Shown here piece after piece: positions 1-7,425 of a stretch of 43,598 bases of DNA (its first letter is position 1; each line of letters begins with the position of its first letter). The notes under the pieces were generated by a model that had not been told where the DNA came from, ran no database searches, and worked only from the letters and a program-made list of their open reading frames with translations. Position numbers and translations under genes: made by a program. The DNA comes from Clostridia bacterium. Lineage in GTDB: Bacteria > Bacillota > Clostridia > UMGS1810. The stretch covers positions 1-43,598 of the forward strand of contig JAEDEG010000006.1 of NCBI GenBank assembly GCA_016293435.1, given 5' to 3'.

Positions 1-341
1 ACATCTTTAGCGCACACCTTGATAAGATAGTCATATTCACCTGTTACAGCATAGCATTCAAGCACATCGGGATCATTGGTTATATGCTCAATAAGAGAAT
101 CGACACCGTCACCGTAACGCATAACAATAAAAATAAACGCAACCACCGCCTTGCCGATTAGCTTTTCATTTGTTACAACGGTAAAATTTTTAATAACATT
201 TTCCTTTTGGAGCCGTGCAATCCTTTTGTTGACAGCGGGAACAGAGAGATTAACAGATGAACTTATATCTGTTGCAGTTGAATTAGCGTTATCAGACAAA
301 ATTTTAAGTATTTTTTTATCGGTTAAATCCAAATTTGCCAC
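1..341 (-). CDS. Lrp/AsnC family transcriptional regulator (partial, C-terminus beyond window)
   Basis: I translated this on the minus strand from a GTG start. The first ~60 residues form the winged helix-turn-helix of the Lrp/AsnC family (begins ANLDLTDKKILKIL, then an SVPAVNKRIARLQ recognition helix). A RAM-type ligand-binding domain follows, with FIFIVMRYGDG and the typical DVLECYAVTGEYDYLIKV segment. The window edge cuts the gene after 113 codons; a full Lrp has about 145-165. The frame is closed by a stop just upstream, so only the two adjacent GTG codons (341 or 344) can start it. No strong ribosome binding site is visible. Such proteins usually sense amino acids and regulate amino-acid metabolism or transport; the target here is unknown. 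Confidence 0.85.
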   Translation of the reverse strand, partial: MANLDLTDKKILKILSDNANSTATDISSSVNLSVPAVNKRIARLQKENVIKNFTVVTNEKLIGKAVVAFIFIVMRYGDGVDSLIEHITNDPDVLECYAVTGEYDYLIKVCAKD

Positions 342-362
342 CACACTTTATTTTTTTAATAT

Positions 363-391
363 ATTTTATTATCATACTTAAAAATTTTCAA
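363..391 (-). promoter_or_regulatory. Probable sigma-A promoter for the Lrp/AsnC gene
   Basis: On the minus strand the -35 is TTGAAA (386-391) and the -10 is TAAAAT (363-368), 17 bp apart. Transcription would start near 356, leaving a very short leader (about 12-15 nt) before the GTG, which fits the lack of a good ribosome binding site. Confidence 0.45.
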
Positions 392-440
392 GTGTTTTTA
401 TAGAATTTGACCAGATTTTAATATATTAGTTATTTTTATT

Positions 441-485
441 AAAAAACAGACCCAAAAAGGGAGATTTCCACCCTTGCAGGTCTGC
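441..485 (-). terminator. Rho-independent terminator of the DUF3793 gene
   Basis: The arms CAGACC (447-452) and GGTCTG (479-484) pair, with an inner AAGGG/CCCTT pairing. On the minus strand the stem is followed by a run of six T. It lies about 30 bp past the stop of the 513-1076 gene. Confidence 0.8.
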
Positions 486-512
486 TTAACAAATTGATTT
501 TAATTATGATTT

Positions 513-1076
513 TTAAATGTTTGTATTTTGTATACAAAACATCTGTGAAAGAGAGTGTCCTTTCATGATTTGCCCGGCAAGAGCTTTTCTGCATGCAGAA
601 AAACGTTCAAACATTTTTTGAGCTTCTTCCGGTTTTTTGTACACCTTCCATTCTCCGCACAAAAGGCACTCCTCATCTCTGTGATTTATAAACCCGTAGA
701 CATCGTGCATTGGGTAGCCGAGAAAAGCACCTATTTCATGAGGGAAATCCTCGTTTATCAGCCGCTTTTTTAAAATACGGATATAGGTATGAAGGTCGGC
801 ATCCGCAGGATAGCCAAGGGACGAAAGAAAGCTTTTGACTTCTTCATTTTTCAAAGCCTTACAAAGAACATTGGAACGGTAGACCATAACCAAAACTCTT
901 TTTTCGCTTTCGCACAGAGGTTCTAAATATATTTTTCTACTGTTTAGCTCATTGTTAAGACGCGATATTTCTCGGTTAACGTTATAGCCTTTATCTTTAT
1001 AACACGCAACTATATTTGATGCTTTTATGCCCGCAAGAGCAGGCGCACAATGATATCCAATTACATTTTCCATCAA
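513..1076 (-). CDS. DUF3793 family protein
   Basis: A 187-residue protein that I recognise as the DUF3793 family of clostridia from the arrangement LGYP...LHTYIRILKKRL, then FPHEIGAFLGYPMHDVYGFI and a CLLCGEWKVY segment near the C-terminus. The family function is not established; members are often found near flavodoxin or metal-uptake genes, but no such neighbour is visible here. It has no signal peptide or membrane segment. An AAAGGTGA ribosome binding site precedes two consecutive ATG codons, so the start is 1076 or 1073. It is followed by its own terminator and appears monocistronic. Confidence 0.8.
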   Translation of the reverse strand: MMENVIGYHCAPALAGIKASNIVACYKDKGYNVNREISRLNNELNSRKIYLEPLCESEKRVLVMVYRSNVLCKALKNEEVKSFLSSLGYPADADLHTYIRILKKRLINEDFPHEIGAFLGYPMHDVYGFINHRDEECLLCGEWKVYKKPEEAQKMFERFSACRKALAGQIMKGHSLSQMFCIQNTNI

Positions 1077-1245
1077 ATCACCTTTGTTTGAACATATAAT
1101 TATTCGTATGTATGGAAAGGCACTTCAATGAGTTTGATTAAGAAATTCGCTTATCTAAAATAAAAAATGGTTTGGTTTAGCTCTTTTTATAAAATATTAT
1201 TTATCGTTTTTAATATTTTTATGCATCAAAATGACGATAAAAAAA

Positions 1246-1454
1246 TTACCAAAGCACCTTGAAGGGAGTGTTGTTATGAGCATCTATCATTTCATCACAC
1301 ATAAGGATAATATCATCCATAGAAAGTTCGAACGCAGTGTGAGGATCCATCATTGCCGCATAATATACATCTTCTCGATTTTTTTGGTAACAGCAGCCTG
1401 AATTGCAAGGAGCTGTGGCATGATATTTGTCATATTCATTGCAGCAAGCGCAGT
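1246..1454 (-). pseudogene. C-terminal remnant of a GH4 alpha-glucosidase/alpha-galactosidase, frameshifted
   Basis: Two minus-strand reading frames together resemble the C-terminus of glycoside hydrolase family 4 (NAD- and metal-dependent glycosidases). From about 1454 one frame reads ALAAMNMTNIMPQLLAIQAA, like the LAALN-TNI-VQ-L-IEAA region. From about 1390 the next frame reads REDVYYAAMMDPHTAFELS then MDDIILMCDEMIDAH, like the final GH4 helices. The frames join at a run of seven A (minus strand; T run at 1379-1385), where one extra A would restore the frame. Upstream homology fades quickly and there is no NAD-binding N-terminus, so about 85% of the gene is gone. A 93-codon open frame (1246-1527) covers part of it but is probably not a gene. 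It lies directly behind the AraC regulator, suggesting that regulator once accompanied a glycosidase. Confidence 0.65.
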
Positions 1455-1527
1455 GGACTATGATGATATATTTACATTTTCTAAAATGTTCAAAAGATAC
1501 GTAGGGATATCTCCATCGAAATTCCAA

Positions 1528-2412
1528 TCAAAATAAATTGTTTTGTCTGCGAATATAATCGGAGGGGTTTCCTATATTGTATTTTTTAAAAATTTTTATA
1601 AAATAGCTGATATTGTTGTAACCGGAGGCAAGGGCAGCTTCTGAAACCGAGCTGCCGCCCGAAAGCAACTTTTTTGCATGATTAACGCGATGAAAATTGA
1701 GGTATTCGCCAAAGGTTTGACCGAAATTTTTACGGAATAGACGGCAAAAGTAGCTGTTGTTATACGAAAGCTCTGATGCCGCATCGGCAGAAGTGATATT
1801 CTCGGTAAAATTATTGTCTATGTACTTTTGGACATTTCGTACAAAAATCTTATCCTTTGACACCGAACCAACATTATGGAGAAACCCTGATGCAGTCAAA
1901 AAACCGAAAAGCTCAAAAATATGAGCACATACATAATATTCCCATGACGTGTTATTTTTTTCGAAAGCATCTTCAAGCTTTGCAAATATTCTGACAAATT
2001 CGTTACATCCTGATATAAGATTGTCAAATTTTGTGTGGCCATTCCAAAGAGATCTGCACATATCTGCCGCAGGGTGAGACAGTCCGCCGCAAAGCATTGA
2101 AAGGTCGAAGGTAAAACAGTAAAATGAAAAAGGAAGGTTTTTATTGCTTGCAACACCGTAGTGAAGTTCATACGGATTAAAAAGAAGAGCATCGCCGCTT
2201 TGAGCTTCGATTGGTACGGAATCTACGGTAAAATGTGCGGTGCCGGACTTTATAAATAAAATTTCAAAATCCTTATGGTTATGAAGCTGAGTAAAAACAA
2301 AATCGCCGTCACTGTTTTGCAGATACAAGCTATGACAATCAGGTGTTATGATATCTGCGTAGGAGGCAATCGGCACTTTACCAAATCGGGAACGGTAATT
2401 GTCATCATACAT
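1528..2412 (-). CDS. AraC family transcriptional regulator with cupin sensor domain
   Basis: A 294-residue regulator. The N-terminal ~160 residues form an AraC-type cupin sensor (FTQLHNHKDFEILFIKSGTAHF, then ALLFNPYELHYG). The last ~100 residues carry the double helix-turn-helix (NYNNSYFCRLFRKNFGQTFGEYLNFHRVNHAKKLL, then the second helix pair SVSEAALASGYNNISYFIKIFKKYNIGNPSDYI). I start it at 2412, where a TAGGATG ribosome binding site sits at correct spacing, not at the further upstream ATG (2463), which overlaps the -35. It is divergent from the glycoside-hydrolase-like gene at 2545 and probably controls it in response to a sugar. A GH4 remnant lies just behind its stop. Confidence 0.92.
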   Translation of the reverse strand: MYDDNYRSRFGKVPIASYADIITPDCHSLYLQNSDGDFVFTQLHNHKDFEILFIKSGTAHFTVDSVPIEAQSGDALLFNPYELHYGVASNKNLPFSFYCFTFDLSMLCGGLSHPAADMCRSLWNGHTKFDNLISGCNEFVRIFAKLEDAFEKNNTSWEYYVCAHIFELFGFLTASGFLHNVGSVSKDKIFVRNVQKYIDNNFTENITSADAASELSYNNSYFCRLFRKNFGQTFGEYLNFHRVNHAKKLLSGGSSVSEAALASGYNNISYFIKIFKKYNIGNPSDYIRRQNNLF

Positions 2413-2434
2413 AAAATCACATCCTATAAAAACA

Positions 2435-2463
2435 ATTATAATTGATGATATCAAAAAAGTCAA
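2435..2463 (-). promoter_or_regulatory. Sigma-A promoter of the AraC regulator
   Basis: Minus strand: -35 TTGACT (2458-2463), 17-bp spacer, perfect -10 TATAAT (2435-2440). It lies 23 bp upstream of the chosen start codon. Confidence 0.7.
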
Positions 2464-2471
2464 TGCAGTAT

Positions 2472-2512
2472 TATAATATTGTCAACACAGAATTTGCAAA
2501 ATTCTTTGCAAA
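2472..2512 (+). promoter_or_regulatory. Likely regulated promoter/operator of the glycoside-hydrolase-like gene
   Basis: A TATAAT hexamer (2472-2477) faces the gene at 2545 but has no good -35 at 17 bp, as is common for activator-dependent promoters. Just downstream the 8-bp palindrome TTTGCAAA occurs twice (2493-2500 and 2505-2512), 12 bp apart, a plausible regulator site. The assignment to AraC or another regulator is inference. Confidence 0.4.
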
Positions 2513-2544
2513 GTGAGAAAATATTCTCAAGGAGGAATGATAAT

Positions 2545-3999
2545 ATGGACAATAAAAATTACGGAGATCACAGAATTATAATTGTATGCGGAAAATATGA
2601 AGGACGTACAAAAAGATGCGTTGATTATCTATATGGCGAAATTGCCCCAATGGTACCTTATGTTTTGACTGTAGTTGAATACGACAAGCTGACAGAGGAT
2701 TTGGAAAAAGAATATGACCTCATTGCTGTAGGATGCCCAAAAAGCAACAATTACTTAAAAAGGCTATGCAATGAAGGAAAATTGACAGTGCCAGCCGATA
2801 AAGAAGGATACAGAATAAAAATATTTGATAACCCGAAAAATACCAAGCGACAAATTTTTGCTCTTGCAGGCGGTGGGGAAAGCGGTGCGCTTTATGCAGT
2901 GAGTGAATTTTGTATGAGATATTTGCAGTATGCAGAGCAAACCCATGACCACGGCAATTATTTTGTGCCGTCATTTGGTCGAAAGATGCCTGAAGCTGAT
3001 ATTGAACATTGTCCGAAAATCCAAGAAAGAGGCATATGGACATGGGGACATGTTATATTTGACTTTAAAAGATTTGTAGATAATATGGTTCGTTTGAAAA
3101 TGAATACTCTAATAGTGTGGAATGACCATGCTCCGATTAATGCAAAGGAAATGATAGAATATGCACATCTATCGGGTATTAAGCTTATATGGGGATTTTC
3201 GTTTGGCTGGGGTTATGAATATGATATTTCTGATGAGGATGTTTTAAAGAAAATAATTACCGATGCTCTTGATAATTACGAAAGTAATTATGCTCATCTG
3301 GGAGGAGACGGAATATATTTTCAAACATTTACTGAAACAAATGACAGTGAAAAAAACGGTTTGAGCATTGCAGCGCAAGCTGCAAGCTTTTCAAATCTTG
3401 CAAGAAGGCTCGCTACAGAGCGTTTTGGTGATATCAGATTGCAGTTTGGTCTTCATGCTACAAGCGTTTGCAAAAATCTTGACGATCTAAAATGCATTGA
3501 CAACGGCATTGAAATCGTGTGGGAGGACTGCGGTGCATTTCCATTTTCATATGTAGCTCAAAAAGCCGACAAATTTGAAGAAACCTGTGAGTTTGTGAAA
3601 AAAGTTGCTTCTTTAAGAGGGAGAAAAGACAATTTCTCGGTTGTACTAAAAGGCTTATGCTGCCTTGACTGGAGCATATTCGAACATCAAAAAGGAACCT
3701 TTGTACTTGGAAAGTATGCACCGCGAGAGGTATCGGCAAGATATAATGAAAAGAAAAAAATATGGAGATATCAAAATGCATATTGGCTGAAAAATGCAGA
3801 TAAATCGCATACAATGATTAAAATTCTAAGAGATGAAACAGAAGGAAATACCTCGGTTACAGCTCTTATAGAAGACGGGCTGTTTGAAGAAAAAATAAAC
3901 TTTGGTGCAGCGGTCATGGGTCTTAGTATGTGGGACTGCGACAGGGATATAAAAGATATTATGTGTGATGCGGCGCTTATGCCGAATGTTGATTTTTAA
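2545..3999 (+). CDS. Glycoside-hydrolase-like protein (GH20/GH67-type N-terminal domain plus TIM barrel)
   Basis: A 484-residue protein starting at the ATG that follows a perfect AAGGAGG ribosome binding site; the longer frame from 2479 has no such site. The N-terminal ~120 residues look like the alpha/beta domain that precedes the catalytic barrel in GH20/GH67-like enzymes, ending in a FALAGGGESGALYAVSEF motif. A TIM-barrel-like part follows: IQERGIWTWGHV, FVDNMVRLKMNTLIVWNDH, MIEYAHLSGIKLIWGF, then YAHLGGDGIYFQTFTE and IEIVWEDCG, with several acidic candidates for catalysis. No signal peptide is seen, so it is probably cytoplasmic. The exact GH family and substrate cannot be given from reading alone. 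It is divergent from, and probably controlled by, the AraC regulator. Confidence 0.65.
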   Translation: MDNKNYGDHRIIIVCGKYEGRTKRCVDYLYGEIAPMVPYVLTVVEYDKLTEDLEKEYDLIAVGCPKSNNYLKRLCNEGKLTVPADKEGYRIKIFDNPKNTKRQIFALAGGGESGALYAVSEFCMRYLQYAEQTHDHGNYFVPSFGRKMPEADIEHCPKIQERGIWTWGHVIFDFKRFVDNMVRLKMNTLIVWNDHAPINAKEMIEYAHLSGIKLIWGFSFGWGYEYDISDEDVLKKIITDALDNYESNYAHLGGDGIYFQTFTETNDSEKNGLSIAAQAASFSNLARRLATERFGDIRLQFGLHATSVCKNLDDLKCIDNGIEIVWEDCGAFPFSYVAQKADKFEETCEFVKKVASLRGRKDNFSVVLKGLCCLDWSIFEHQKGTFVLGKYAPREVSARYNEKKKIWRYQNAYWLKNADKSHTMIKILRDETEGNTSVTALIEDGLFEEKINFGAAVMGLSMWDCDRDIKDIMCDAALMPNVDF

Positions 4000-4004
4000 A
4001 GTAG

Positions 4005-4040
4005 AATACTCAGCAATCCTTCCGGGAATTGCTGAGTATT
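4005..4040. terminator. Bidirectional terminator hairpin between convergent genes
   Basis: A 13-bp perfect stem has arms 4005-4017 and 4028-4040 around a 10-nt loop. It lies between the convergent glycoside-hydrolase-like gene (ends 3999) and obg (ends 4077). T-rich sequence follows on the plus strand, with a weaker one on the minus strand. Confidence 0.75.
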
Positions 4041-4076
4041 TTGTTAGATTAAAAACATATAATCCTATTATACTTT

Positions 4077-5354
4077 TTATTTTACATAATCAAATTCTAC
4101 TTCGTACATATGAACAGGATCTCCCTCGCTGATGCCGAGCTTTTCAAGTGCTTTGACAACGCCTTTTTTGCGCAGTGCATTTTGAAAATACTGCAAGGAT
4201 TCGCTATCATCAAAATTGGTTGAGCCAAGAAGGCGCTTTAACCATCTGCCCTCTACAATGTAGACACCATTTTCTACTCTGCATGTAAATGGTGCTTCCT
4301 CTTCATAAGATATTACCTTAACCTCGTTGTCATCTTCTTCAAAGAGTACGGGAACGGGAATATCATCGAGAATTGATGCAACGTAGTTCATCAAATCAGA
4401 CACTCCGGAATTGGTTGCCGCAGAAATTCGAAATACGGTGTATCCCCTATTTTCCATTTCGGTACAGAAGCTCTCATATATATCTGTATCGTATACCAAA
4501 TCCTTTTTATTGGCCGCAACAATCTGGGTACGGCTCGCAAGAGTGGGATTGTACATTTCTATCTCTTTGTTGATGAGGTCAAAATCTTCGATGGGATTTC
4601 TGCCCTCTATACCCGAAGCATCAACCACATGAATAAGAAGTCTTGTGCGTTCAACGTGGCGTAGGAATTCGTGACCGAGGCCTATACCTTCGCTTGCACC
4701 TTCGATAATTCCGGGGATATCAGCCATAACAAAGCTTCTGCCAATGCCTAAATCAACAACACCGAGATTGGGCTCTAAGGTGGTAAAATGATAGTTGGCA
4801 ATTTTGGGTCGGGCATCACTTACAACGGATAAAAGCGTGGACTTGCCTACATTTGGAAAACCTACCAGACCGACATCGGCAAGTAGCTTTAGCTCCATAA
4901 TAATTTCTCTTTTTTCACCCTCTGTTCCACTTTTGGCAAAACGAGGAATCTGGCGTGTGGCGGTAGCAAAATGGCAGTTTCCCCAGCCACCGTTTCCGCC
5001 TTTGGCAACAACAAAGCGCTGACCTATTTGCTTAAGATCGGCTATTATACGGTCGGATTCGGCATCTTTTATTATTGTGCCCACAGGAACATTTACAATC
5101 AAATCCTGCCCGTTTTTGCCGCTGCTCTTTGCTGCCTTGCCGTCTTCACCATTTTGAGCTTTGTAGTGCTTACGGTATCTGAAATCCATTAATGTGCTGA
5201 GCTTTTCGTCAACAACAAAAATTACGTCACCGCCATGACCTCCGTCACCGCCATCCGGGCCGCCTGCTGCAACATATTTCTCTCTGTGAAAAGAAACAAG
5301 ACCGTGACCGCCGTTGCCTGCTTCCACATATATACGGGCTGTATCTGCCAACAT
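4077..5354 (-). CDS. obg: GTPase Obg/CgtA
   Basis: A 425-residue essential GTPase involved in 50S ribosome assembly and stress/growth control. It has the glycine-rich Obg fold (residues 1-158, many GG repeats). The GTPase domain has G1 GFPNVGKST (165-173), switch II DIPGIIEGASEG and G4 NKKD. A C-terminal OCT domain (from about residue 350) is present, as in the Gram-positive form. The start is fixed by an AAGGAGG ribosome binding site. It lies downstream of rplU-prp-rpmA as in many Firmicutes. Unusually, a terminator and a 121-bp structured repeat separate it from rpmA, and the repeat ends just ahead of its ribosome binding site. Confidence 0.97.
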   Translation of the reverse strand: MLADTARIYVEAGNGGHGLVSFHREKYVAAGGPDGGDGGHGGDVIFVVDEKLSTLMDFRYRKHYKAQNGEDGKAAKSSGKNGQDLIVNVPVGTIIKDAESDRIIADLKQIGQRFVVAKGGNGGWGNCHFATATRQIPRFAKSGTEGEKREIIMELKLLADVGLVGFPNVGKSTLLSVVSDARPKIANYHFTTLEPNLGVVDLGIGRSFVMADIPGIIEGASEGIGLGHEFLRHVERTRLLIHVVDASGIEGRNPIEDFDLINKEIEMYNPTLASRTQIVAANKKDLVYDTDIYESFCTEMENRGYTVFRISAATNSGVSDLMNYVASILDDIPVPVLFEEDDNEVKVISYEEEAPFTCRVENGVYIVEGRWLKRLLGSTNFDDSESLQYFQNALRKKGVVKALEKLGISEGDPVHMYEVEFDYVK

Positions 5355-5372
5355 AAAATTACGCCTCCTTGT

Positions 5373-5493
5373 AATTCAATAAGCGGCAAAGCCGCGTCAT
5401 TCAACGTTTTCAGTGGGAGATTGAACTCCCACTGAAAAAATTAAATGTCACCCGCCGCCTATAGAGGCGGGGGACATCTTAATTTAGTTATAT
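5373..5493 (-). repeat. Structured ~120-bp dispersed repeat, copy 1 (leader of obg)
   Basis: Copy 1 of three near-identical elements in the window. Read on the minus strand (towards obg) it contains three hairpins: a long G/C-rich one (5443-5480), a 9-bp stem CAGTGGGAG/CTCCCACTG (5411-5433), and a short GCGGC/GCCGC stem near 5383-5395. The downstream end (5373) is 12 bp before the obg ribosome binding site, so the element would be in the obg 5' UTR. The open frame running through it (beginning MNDAALPLIE) is not conserved beyond the repeat and is not a gene. Confidence 0.85.
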
Positions 5494-5522
5494 GTGATAA
5501 ATCTTAAATTACAGTTTTTGTT

Positions 5523-5560
5523 TTAAAAAAATCTCAAGTGCATGGGCACCTGAGATTTTA
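5523..5560 (-). terminator. Terminator of the rplU-prp-rpmA operon
   Basis: The stem pairs AATCTCA with TGAGATT and inner AGTGC with GCACC around an ATGG loop (about 5530-5557). On the minus strand it is followed by a run of T (complement of the A run at 5525-5530). It lies ~25 bp past the rpmA stop, so obg is probably transcribed separately or by read-through. Confidence 0.8.
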
Positions 5561-5582
5561 TTTTTAAAAAATATTCAATGTA

Positions 5583-5867
5583 TTATTCTGCAATTTCGTA
5601 TACACTAACCTGCTTTTTATCTTTGCCGACTCTTTCAAACTTAACCTTACCGTTAACTACAGCAAAAAGTGTATCGTCACTGCCTTTTTTAACATTGATA
5701 CCGGGATGGATTTTGGTACCTCTCTGTCTGACGAGGATGTTGCCGGAAAGAACATACTGACCATCACCCTTTTTAACACCGAGTCTTTTGGACTCGCTGT
5801 CACGACCGTTCTTGGTACTACCCATACCTTTTTTATGAGCAAACAACTGAATGTTTAAAGCAAACAT
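5583..5867 (-). CDS. rpmA: 50S ribosomal protein L27 with cleavable N-terminal extension
   Basis: A 94-residue L27 of the large subunit; its N-terminal tail reaches the peptidyl-transferase centre. The ATG at 5867 follows a GAGGTG ribosome binding site. The protein begins MFALNIQLFAHKKGMGSTKNG: the segment up to LF is the Firmicute-type extension, cleaved after Phe to expose AHKKG. The protease Prp is encoded immediately upstream. Last gene of the rplU-prp-rpmA operon. Confidence 0.97.
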   Translation of the reverse strand: MFALNIQLFAHKKGMGSTKNGRDSESKRLGVKKGDGQYVLSGNILVRQRGTKIHPGINVKKGSDDTLFAVVNGKVKFERVGKDKKQVSVYEIAE

Positions 5868-5871
5868 TATA

Positions 5872-6198
5872 TTACACCTCCAATTCGGTAACCTTGACAT
5901 ATGCAGGATATTGACTTTCAAGCTCTTTGATAAAAAGAGAGAAAGTATTTGTAAGAACATTTACCATAGCCTGCTTTTCTTTATCTAAGTCATCCGGAAG
6001 AACAAAAAACAAATATCCGTCTCCCGTTTCATATCCAAACTTTACGTTTATTACCTTTTCGATGCCGTTGAGACAAGCAAAGGCAACAGACGAAGCGGAT
6101 GCACAAACAATATCATTACTGTCTGAGTAGTCGGAGTGCCCGTCCATTACGACTTTTGCGATATTGCCGTTTTTTTGAAAAATATCAACCTTAATCAT
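5872..6198 (-). CDS. prp: Ribosomal-processing cysteine protease Prp
   Basis: A 108-residue YsxB/Prp family protease that removes the N-terminal extension of ribosomal protein L27. The motif GHS (His21) followed by DIVCASAS (Cys32) supplies the catalytic His-Cys pair; the spacing is 11 residues, one less than I recall for other family members. It lies between rplU (2 bp away) and rpmA (4 bp), the conserved Firmicute order. Its presence matches the LF/AHKKG site in the downstream L27. Confidence 0.93.
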   Translation of the reverse strand: MIKVDIFQKNGNIAKVVMDGHSDYSDSNDIVCASASSVAFACLNGIEKVINVKFGYETGDGYLFFVLPDDLDKEKQAMVNVLTNTFSLFIKELESQYPAYVKVTELEV

Positions 6199-6200
6199 GA

Positions 6201-6509
6201 TTATGCATTGATCTTTTCAATTTGAACCTTTGTATAAGGCTGTCTGTGACCTTGTTTGGTCTTTTCGCCCTTTTTAGGCTTATACTTAAATACGATAATC
6301 TTTTTTGATTTGCCGTTAGCTACAACCTTTGCATCAACACTTGCGCCTTCAACAACCGGTGTACCGATGGCAGTCTTTTCACCGCCTACAGCAAGAACCT
6401 TATCGAATTTAACAGTATCACCTTCGGCAGCATCAAGCTTCTCGATGAAAATAACATCACCTTCGGAAACCTTGTACTGCTTACCTCCTGTTACAATAAT
6501 AGCGTACAT
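6201..6509 (-). CDS. rplU: 50S ribosomal protein L21
   Basis: A 102-residue L21 starting MYAIIVTGGKQYKV, with the conserved VFKYKPKKG and GHRQPYTKVQI C-terminus. The start at 6509 follows a GGGAGGTG ribosome binding site; an upstream in-frame ATG (6530) has none. First gene of rplU-prp-rpmA, preceded by a strong promoter and an 80-nt leader. Confidence 0.97.
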   Translation of the reverse strand: MYAIIVTGGKQYKVSEGDVIFIEKLDAAEGDTVKFDKVLAVGGEKTAIGTPVVEGASVDAKVVANGKSKKIIVFKYKPKKGEKTKQGHRQPYTKVQIEKINA

Positions 6510-6592
6510 AGAGTTTTGCACCTCCCTCATCCAATCTCGCCAAATTCAGGTATTGATATAAACCAAGTTTGAGACCATATTTGCGCGGTTAC
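6510..6592 (-). ncRNA. Probable L21 leader RNA (5' UTR of rplU)
   Basis: About 83 nt separate the predicted transcription start (~6592) from the rplU start codon, the usual location of the Firmicute L21 leader, a short autoregulatory structure. The segment carries ACCGCGCAA near its 5' end and GGCGAGATTGGATG next to the ribosome binding site. The family assignment rests on position and remembered sequence flavour, not on a covariance-model hit. Confidence 0.5.
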
Positions 6593-6598
6593 TATACG

Positions 6599-6627
6599 AT
6601 TATAACACAACCGGAAGTAAATGTCAA
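6599..6627 (-). promoter_or_regulatory. Strong sigma-A promoter of rplU-prp-rpmA
   Basis: Perfect consensus on the minus strand: TTGACA (6622-6627), 17-bp spacer, TATAAT (6599-6604). Start of transcription expected near 6592. Confidence 0.9.
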
Positions 6628-6705
6628 TCAAATATGTTAAAATATGCTATGTATTTTTCAACAAAATTTAAAAGAAAAAGTCGGGCTTTTATTATTATTT
6701 TAACA

Positions 6706-7425
6706 TCAGTCACCCGTGTATTTATTTACGATATAATCGTGAGCAAGATTTTCAAAATTATCGTCAAGCTCTGTAAGCGTCTGCAATCCATAACGTTTTT
6801 CGATGGACTTTGTAATTATATAATCTGTTAAAACCGGATTTTTTGGAAGGAGTGGTCCATGAAGATATGAGCCAATTGTATTTTTGTATATAACACCCTC
6901 ATAACCGCTTTTCCCATTATTACCATGACCGCAGATAACCTTGCCGAGGGGAGCATAATCACCTATATCCATAAGTCCGTTGTGGTTTTCAAACCCGACA
7001 ATTTTTGTACCCAACAAATCACTTTGCAATATAATGTCGCCGATAAGGCGATCGGGCGAATATGCACTGCTGATGCTTAGCACCTCGAGAGCATTAACGG
7101 TTTCATCACCAATCATATAGCTTGTGCCGAGAAGCTGATATCCGCCGCAAACAGCCAAAACACAGCCGTCATCTTCAACATAGGCTTTGAGCTTATCACG
7201 ATATTCTCGCATTCGACTGCACACTATGCGCATCTCCTTGTCGGAGCCGCCGCCTAAGAACAAAATATCGGTATTATCAAAGTCTACTTCATCATTAATT
7301 CCATAATTAACAACATTTGCCTCTATACCTCGCTTTTGCATACGGTAAACAAGAGCGGTTATATTGCCGGTATCACCATAGAGATTGAGCAGGTCCGGAT
7401 AAAGATGTGCAACCGTAATTTTCAT
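6706..7425 (-). CDS. gatD: Lipid II isoglutaminyl synthase, glutaminase subunit GatD
   Basis: A 239-residue class I (CobB/CobQ-like) glutamine amidotransferase that provides ammonia to MurT for amidation of the D-Glu of lipid II. The nucleophile is Cys93 in AVCGGYQLLG and the catalytic base His189 in GSYLHGPLLPKNP, closely matching S. aureus GatD (Cys94/His189). The start codon overlaps the murT stop by 4 nt, so the two are translationally coupled. No convincing terminator was seen in the ~110 bp before the rplU promoter. Confidence 0.95.
   Translation of the reverse strand: MKITVAHLYPDLLNLYGDTGNITALVYRMQKRGIEANVVNYGINDEVDFDNTDILFLGGGSDKEMRIVCSRMREYRDKLKAYVEDDGCVLAVCGGYQLLGTSYMIGDETVNALEVLSISSAYSPDRLIGDIILQSDLLGTKIVGFENHNGLMDIGDYAPLGKVICGHGNNGKSGYEGVIYKNTIGSYLHGPLLPKNPVLTDYIITKSIEKRYGLQTLTELDDNFENLAHDYIVNKYTGD

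Noticed and set aside
1246..1527. A 93-residue intact gene behind the AraC regulator
   Set aside because: Only part resembles GH4; another frame holds the rest with a frameshift, so decay of a GH4 gene explains it better. No ribosome binding site of its own.
5222..5404. Open frames beginning MNDAALPLIE within repeat copies 1 and 2 (also 26551-26775) as a small conserved protein
   Set aside because: Identity stops at the repeat boundary and the frames run antisense through obg and the acyl-CoA synthetase gene, so they come from the repeat sequence and not from a protein.
5373..5493. Repeat copies interpreted as CRISPR or insertion sequence ends
   Set aside because: Only three dispersed copies, no spacer array, no transposase and no terminal inverted repeats of IS type.
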